Assembly (NCBI RefSeq): GCF_022346925.1
Contig: NZ_JAKRNJ010000001.1
Coordinates: forward strand, 682,001-746,000
Length of the DNA stretch: 64,000 nucleotides
Source of the DNA: Microvirga sp. ACRRW
Lineage (GTDB): Bacteria; Pseudomonadota; Alphaproteobacteria; Rhizobiales; Beijerinckiaceae
Reading direction: 5' to 3'
Shown here: piece by piece, positions 60,157 to 64,000 of the stretch
How the letters are laid out: every line of letters begins with the position of its first letter
How positions within the stretch are numbered: position 1 is the first letter of the stretch
Program-made: the position numbers and the translations under genes
The notes under the pieces: model-generated
The model's database searches: none
Seen by the model: the letters and a program-made list of their open reading frames with translations, nothing else
Told to the model about the DNA's origin: nothing

Positions 60157-60885
60157 TCAGTGACGGTTTGCGTCGCGGCGGTCAGAGCCGAACTCGCTTT
60201 CATGACGGCTGAACTGCGCCTCATCGCCGCTGAAGGCTTCCTCTACGTATTCACGGCCACGGCTCGCCGCGTCTCGCGCATAACGCATTCCCTGGTTGCG
60301 GACCTCATCGGCCCATTCACCAAAGAACTCGTTCTCGTGGCGCGTCCGCGGCAGGAGGGCGCCAAGGAGCAAGCCTGCGGCAAGACCGACAAGGCCGACG
60401 ACCATCGGATTCTCGGAGACGTAGTTCTGCATGCCGCCACGGACATTGCCGAATGCCTTGGCTGAACGGCCACCGGCGTGACGGACACGGCGGCGCTGTC
60501 CCTCATAGGCGTCCGACGCCCATTCGGATGCGCGCTCGTAGGTGTCGCGCGCCCATTCGGAGGCATCTTCATAAGCATCCTCGGCGCGATGGCGCATATC
60601 GCCTGCCATCTGCTGAGCCTTCTCCGCCATCGAGCCCGCTTGATCCTGCAACGTATCGGACGAAGAGCCGCCTTTGGACCTGTCGCCACCCTGGTTGCCG
60701 CCAAGAGGATGGGAGGTATGAGAGGCAAGCGTCGAACTCTGTGCAGCCTTCTTGTCATCATGCGCATGCGGCATGGGCGGCTCACCGATATTGCCCACGG
60801 ACGTGCCAGCGGAAACCTTGCCGGAGCCGGTCTCGTTCTGCTTGTCATTCGGCGACTTGCCGCCTTCGTTCTTCGTATTGGCCAT
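60157..60885 (-). CDS. ElaB/YqjD/DUF883-like stress protein
   Basis: The 242-residue protein has a hydrophilic Gly/Ser/Lys-rich N-terminus, a middle helix rich in Ala/Glu/Tyr (AEDAYEDASEWARDTYERASEWASDAYEGQRRRV) and a C-terminal DUF883-like part with one membrane helix (YVSENPMVVGLVGLAAGLLLGALLPRTRHENEFFG). The NP-x-x-x-G-L-x-A-x-G-L-L-L-G motif is typical of DUF883 ribosome- or membrane-associated proteins. It is the last gene of the stress operon. Confidence 0.75.
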   Translation of the reverse strand: MANTKNEGGKSPNDKQNETGSGKVSAGTSVGNIGEPPMPHAHDDKKAAQSSTLASHTSHPLGGNQGGDRSKGGSSSDTLQDQAGSMAEKAQQMAGDMRHRAEDAYEDASEWARDTYERASEWASDAYEGQRRRVRHAGGRSAKAFGNVRGGMQNYVSENPMVVGLVGLAAGLLLGALLPRTRHENEFFGEWADEVRNQGMRYARDAASRGREYVEEAFSGDEAQFSRHESEFGSDRRDANRH

Positions 60886-60909
60886 GAAAAGCTCCTGTTC
60901 TTTAAAAAA

Positions 60910-61338
60910 TCAAATGCGGGAGTTCATTCTGCGGCGATCGAACATGCCGTCGGTCTGCTCCAGCGGCGCTGCCCCTGGCTCATAGAGGCGCATGTCGCCC
61001 GGCTCGCCCATGAGAACCTGATCGAGATCCTCTTCGGTGATGAAATCCTCGTCCGCTGCGATGAGCCGAGTCGGGCGCCGGCGCGCCGGACGCCCCAGCC
61101 GGTAGGCGAGAAGCCCGAGACCGGCTGCGATCAGCATCACAGGAACGGGATTGCGGCGCACGGTTTCGAGAACCCGGTCATAGAGCGGACCGTATTCGCT
61201 CGTCCGAGCGGTTCCCAGCATGTCGTCGACGACCCCTGAGACGGTCATCTTGTTCTGGAGTTGGTCGATGGTGCGATCGAGCTGCGCGCGGCTCTGCTCG
61301 ATGTCCTTCTCCAGATCCTGAAGGCTCTGCGTCATCAT
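60910..61338 (-). CDS. DUF3618 membrane protein
   Basis: The 142-residue protein starts MMTQSLQDLEKDIEQSRAQLDRTIDQLQNKMTVSGVVDDMLG, the DUF3618 pattern, and has one membrane helix (NPVPVMLIAAGLGLLAYRLG). The start overlaps the holin-like gene stop (ATGA). DUF3618 proteins regularly sit beside DUF1469 and DUF883-like genes and are likely inner-membrane stress proteins. Confidence 0.85.
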   Translation of the reverse strand: MMTQSLQDLEKDIEQSRAQLDRTIDQLQNKMTVSGVVDDMLGTARTSEYGPLYDRVLETVRRNPVPVMLIAAGLGLLAYRLGRPARRRPTRLIAADEDFITEEDLDQVLMGEPGDMRLYEPGAAPLEQTDGMFDRRRMNSRI

Positions 61339-61730
61339 GCACCTCTCTCGGAGAGAACTTCCGCATCGCGCTTGAGCGAACGCATGGTTCTTTGCGGCGT
61401 CAGCGTCGAAGCCGACATGGCGTGACGCCCATAAAGGCCGAGGCCGATTGCGATGAGCGCCATCAGGCCGCCGACGATCAGAGCCGCCTGCGCCTCGGAA
61501 TTCACGACCGTCGCCAGCCACTCAACAAGCGATTCCGTCAGAAGCATGACGGCAGCGATTGCGAAGATTGCCGCAACCACCACCATGGCAAGGCCTATGA
61601 AAAGGGTGCGGATGTTCTGAGAGATCTCCGTGCGAAAGAGGGTGAACTCTTTCTGTGCAAGATCCGTAGACTCGCGCAGGGCCTCACCGACGAGGCCCTG
61701 AATGGTTTGATTATTGCCCTGCATGACCAC
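61335..61730 (-). CDS. DUF1469 (phage-holin-like) membrane protein
   Basis: The 131-residue protein has two closely spaced membrane helices (TLFIGLAMVVVAAIFAIAAVMLLT and AALIVGGLMALIAIGLGLYG) after an amphipathic start (GLVGEALRESTDLAQKEFTLFRTEI). This matches the DUF1469 / holin superfamily III form used by chromosomal stress loci; it is not evidence of a phage. ATG 61724 is an alternative start. It is in the operon with DUF3618 and DUF883-like genes. Confidence 0.82.
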   Translation of the reverse strand: MVMQGNNQTIQGLVGEALRESTDLAQKEFTLFRTEISQNIRTLFIGLAMVVVAAIFAIAAVMLLTESLVEWLATVVNSEAQAALIVGGLMALIAIGLGLYGRHAMSASTLTPQRTMRSLKRDAEVLSERGA

Positions 61731-61736
61731 TCTCCG

Positions 61737-62270
61737 TCATGCCCCGGCTCGGGCACGCGAACGCTGCGCCTGCTGCTGCCGGTTGCGGCTGGGCTGCGAG
61801 ACGCTCGGCGTCATGCGGTCCTGCCGCAGATCCTCGGCCGTGCTCTTGAGGAAGCGCGCCGCCAGGAAACCGACCGCGACCGAGACCGCTGCCGCGGTTG
61901 CCGGGCGACGGCGGACAACCTCTTCGAAATCGTTGAAGATGTCTGCGAAAGTCTTGTCGCGGATCGTATCCGCCAATTGCTCCAGGCCATCTGCTGCGCT
62001 GTCCACGACGGCGCGAATGTTCGGACGCTCGTCGAAGGAATGCGTGGATTCGCGCAAAGAGGTCGCGAAATCCGCGACAGATTGCGCGACGTCATCCTTG
62101 CGGCGGCCAGCATAATCGGTCGCCTGCTCGCGCGCTGAATCGATAAAATAACGGCCGCGCTCGACGGCTGCCCCGGCCATGTCGCCGACATCGCCTTTCA
62201 GGGTGTCCCAATCTTCGCTGCCTGTCTCATGGTGTCTATTGCCGTTCTGCTGTCCCACGCCCATGGTCAA
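61737..62270 (-). CDS. Nutrient-deprivation-type stress protein, first gene of operon
   Basis: The 177-residue protein (MTMGVGQQNGNRHHETGSEDWDTLKGDVGDMAGAAVERGRYFIDSAREQATDYAGRRKDDVAQSVADFATSLRES ...) is amphipathic with a DUF883-like C-terminal membrane helix (VVRRRPATAAAVSVAVGFLAARFLKST). Similar proteins in rhizobia are induced by nutrient limitation. GAGG lies 7 nt before ATG 62270. An EcfG-type promoter lies just upstream, so the whole operon is probably in the general stress regulon. Confidence 0.75.
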   Translation of the reverse strand: MTMGVGQQNGNRHHETGSEDWDTLKGDVGDMAGAAVERGRYFIDSAREQATDYAGRRKDDVAQSVADFATSLRESTHSFDERPNIRAVVDSAADGLEQLADTIRDKTFADIFNDFEEVVRRRPATAAAVSVAVGFLAARFLKSTAEDLRQDRMTPSVSQPSRNRQQQAQRSRARAGA

Positions 62271-62292
62271 CCTCTCTTAATCGTGGGGGAGT

Positions 62293-62317
62293 AACCATTA
62301 GAAGCGCGGCAGGTTCC
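62293..62317 (-). promoter_or_regulatory. EcfG-type promoter of the stress operon
   Basis: On the minus strand: GGAAC-N16-GGTT, differing from GGAAC-N16-CGTT at the least conserved position. The -10 element is 22 bp upstream of the first start codon. Confidence 0.65.
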
Positions 62318-62371
62318 GCAGGGCGCAGGGCTCTTTCGCCGAGAACGGCAAAGGCCGTCGGAAACCTCGTG

Positions 62372-62758
62372 TCAGCGGCCGGATGCCAACCAATCGACCA
62401 GATCGGCGACCTTTTTGCGGGCCTCATCGTCTTTCAGGCGCAAAAAGCTGCGAACGAGACGGTCGCTCTCCGGACTCGTCAGGAACTCGGACATCATGCT
62501 GTCGCTGGAAGAGCCTCCTGCCGGCAGCCCAGGCGCCCCTTCGAAGAAGAACTCGATGCCGACATCCAGAACACCGGCGATCTGGAGGAGGCGGCTCGCT
62601 CCGACCCTATTGATGCCCTTTTCGTATTTCTGAACCTGCTGGAAGGTCAGGCCCAGAGCCTCCGCCAGCCTCTCCTGGCTCATTCCAAGCATCATCCGCC
62701 TGGACCGCACCCGGGTACCGATATGCCTATCGATGGGGCTGGGTGACTTCTGCTGCAA
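62372..62758 (-). CDS. XRE family regulator
   Basis: The 128-residue protein has an XRE helix-turn-helix at residues about 10-70 (DRHIGTRVRSRRMMLGMSQERLAEALGLTFQQVQKYEKGINRVGASRLLQIAGVLDV), and a helical tail (FLRLKDDEARKKVADLVDWLAS). It is of the SinR/ phage-repressor-like chromosomal type common in Hyphomicrobiales. It is transcribed away from the LuxR gene. Confidence 0.87.
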   Translation of the reverse strand: MQQKSPSPIDRHIGTRVRSRRMMLGMSQERLAEALGLTFQQVQKYEKGINRVGASRLLQIAGVLDVGIEFFFEGAPGLPAGGSSSDSMMSEFLTSPESDRLVRSFLRLKDDEARKKVADLVDWLASGR

Positions 62759-62866
62759 CCGCCTCTCCTTCCACTACCGTCAGGCTTGGACGAATATACC
62801 CCTTTCAAAACCTTGGGTAGCAAAAGTATGATATACACCTGTTGATAGAAATTTCCGGGGGCGCAG

Positions 62867-63604
62867 GTGTCTCGACAGAGCTTTGATTACGCAACGGAAG
62901 CTTTCGAGTTCATCGGGAGATTGGACAGGCTCCCTGGAGTTGATGACGTCATCGACGAGATGGCTAGATCTTTTACTCTATTCGGGTTTGAAAACTTCAT
63001 CATCACAGGCTTACCAGGCTTGAGAGAACGCTTTGATCAAGTCGTTCTTCTCAAGAAATGGCCCCTAGGATGGTTCGAAATCTATGTGAAAGAGGACTTT
63101 GTTCGTGTCGACCCGGTCATTCGCCTTTGCCGGAATACGGTTCAACCTTTCGAATGGTCCGAAGCGCCCTTCGACCGGGAAAAGGAACCGCGCTCGGCGG
63201 AGGTCATGGATCGGGCCACCGATTTCAGGATGAAGGATGGGTTTTGCCTGCCCATTCATGGCATCAACGGGTACGAGGCCTGTTTTTCCATGAGCGGCGT
63301 CGATCTCGACCTGTCCTCCCGGACGAAGCCGGCCTTGCACCTCATGGCCATGTACGCGTTCGAGAGAGCCCGCCAAATCCTCAAGCCCCTGCCTCATCGC
63401 GGGGCAGATCTGCTGACCCCGCGCGAACGGGAAACCCTGATGTGGGCCGCAGCCGGGAAATCAGCCGCCGTTACGGGCGAAATTCTCGGCATCACCGAGA
63501 GGACGGTGACGGCGCATATCGTGAGCGCCTGCCAGAAGCTGGATGCCACCAACAAAACCCAGGCCGTCGCCCGCGCCATGCAGTACAAGCTCATCCGGGT
63601 CTGA
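62867..63604 (+). CDS. LuxR family quorum-sensing regulator
   Basis: The 245-residue protein has an autoinducer-binding domain (residues about 20-165, with FGFENFIITGLP, WFEIYVKEDFVRVDPVIRL and GFCLPIHGINGYEACFSM) and a LuxR DNA-binding domain (LTPRERETLMWAAAGKSAAVTGEILGITERTVTAHIVSACQKLDATNKTQAVARAM). Trp, Tyr, Asp and Gly positions fit acyl-homoserine-lactone binding. The start is GTG 62867. luxI follows 80 bp downstream in the same direction. Confidence 0.92.
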   Translation: MSRQSFDYATEAFEFIGRLDRLPGVDDVIDEMARSFTLFGFENFIITGLPGLRERFDQVVLLKKWPLGWFEIYVKEDFVRVDPVIRLCRNTVQPFEWSEAPFDREKEPRSAEVMDRATDFRMKDGFCLPIHGINGYEACFSMSGVDLDLSSRTKPALHLMAMYAFERARQILKPLPHRGADLLTPRERETLMWAAAGKSAAVTGEILGITERTVTAHIVSACQKLDATNKTQAVARAMQYKLIRV

Positions 63605-63611
63605 GCGCCTT

Positions 63612-63631
63612 ACCTGTAATTTTCTACAATA
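63612..63631 (+). promoter_or_regulatory. lux-box-like element before luxI
   Basis: ACCTGTAATTTTCTACAATA resembles the 20-bp lux box, with TGTA and TACA as perfect inverted halves around a 6-bp spacer. It lies 54 bp upstream of the luxI start, where LuxR-type activators bind. Confidence 0.5.
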
Positions 63632-63684
63632 TCATTCACGGATGGTTCGAGTGAAATGTCCCCAGAAAATAAGGGGGGACAGCC

Positions 63685-64000
63685 ATGACCTGCATCCATG
63701 TCGTGACACAAGAAAACAGAGCCTTATACGAAGAAAGCCTGCAGCAGTTTCATCGTCTTCGACACCAGATCTTCGTGGAGGAACGAGGCTGGAATGACCT
63801 GAGGCAATCGGATGGGTTGGAGGTCGATGCTTACGATAACGAGCATGCCATCTATCTTCTCGCCATCGATGCAGGCCGCGTGGTCGGCGGACAGCGGCTT
63901 TATCCGACCTTGATGCCGCACATGATCAGCGAAGTGTTTTCTGGCCTGGCCCCTCGCGGCATTCCGCAGGCTGCGGACATCTTCGAGTGGACACGCTACT
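63685..64000 (+). CDS. LuxI-type acyl-homoserine lactone synthase, 3'-truncated
   Basis: ATG 63685 has AAGGGGGG upstream. The visible 105 residues (MTCIHVVTQENRALYEESLQQFHRLRHQIFVEERGW ...) contain the invariant LuxI residues: R and F and W in RHQIFVEERGW, DAYDNE, GGQRLYPT and EWTRY. The enzyme makes acyl-homoserine lactone from S-adenosylmethionine and an acyl carrier. The C-terminal half is beyond the window edge. It pairs with the LuxR gene just upstream. Confidence 0.9.
   Translation, partial: MTCIHVVTQENRALYEESLQQFHRLRHQIFVEERGWNDLRQSDGLEVDAYDNEHAIYLLAIDAGRVVGGQRLYPTLMPHMISEVFSGLAPRGIPQAADIFEWTRY

Noticed and set aside
61335..61730. Holin-like gene as a sign of a prophage
   Set aside because: It belongs to a chromosomal stress operon and no other phage genes are near.

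Overview
The window reads as chromosome from a GC-rich alphaproteobacterium of the Hyphomicrobiales. Methylobacteriaceae, possibly Microvirga-like, is my best guess; this is inferred from gene content, not from a database match. The main evidence is a CtrA/SciP/ChpT cell-cycle module, a rhizobial-type FliJ, a DUF1134 envelope protein, a PmtA-like phospholipid methyltransferase, and promoters that fit the general-stress sigma factor EcfG (GGAAC-N16-CGTT).

Layout. 1-3.2 kb: 3' end of mobA, a TusA-like protein, a CsbD stress protein, a soluble histidine kinase and glycerate 2-kinase. 3.2-10.1 kb: a DeoR repressor diverging from an operon with a HAD phosphatase, a complete family-1 (UgpBAEC-like) ABC importer and an endonuclease/exonuclease/phosphatase-family hydrolase. 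10.1-18.2 kb: succinate-semialdehyde dehydrogenase diverging from a complete Liv-type ABC importer and a GMC oxidoreductase. 18.3-25.4 kb: two paralogous NarL-like regulators with degenerate receivers, a DUF6894 protein, TerC, a secreted protein, a GGDEF-EAL sensor and a rhodanese.

25.4-42.25 kb: a genomic island of about 16.8 kb in the 3' end of a tRNA-Met(CAU) gene. It is bounded by a 12-bp direct repeat (TGGTAGCGGAGG at 25416 and 42242) and has a large serine recombinase next to the tRNA. Cargo: a 1382-residue protein with a HigA-like HTH, a predicted nuclease domain and a long helical region (a candidate defence protein); a 367-residue partner; an XRE regulator; an RTX protein with an in-frame TGA; a resolvase; an HNH endonuclease; a P-loop ATPase; several unknown proteins; and a possible structured RNA.

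42.3-53.5 kb: core chromosome with pmtA-like, mnmA, sciP, a Fis-type regulator, fliJ, ctrA, chpT, cysQ and eipA, so ChpT (phosphodonor), CtrA (master regulator) and SciP (CtrA inhibitor) lie within 7 kb. 53.5-54.1 kb: a non-coding cluster of palindromes. 54.3-62.8 kb: a stress-related stretch (response regulators, UV endonuclease UvsE, SWIB protein, four-gene membrane/stress operon) with several EcfG-type promoters. The window ends in a LuxR/LuxI quorum-sensing pair, with luxI cut by the edge.
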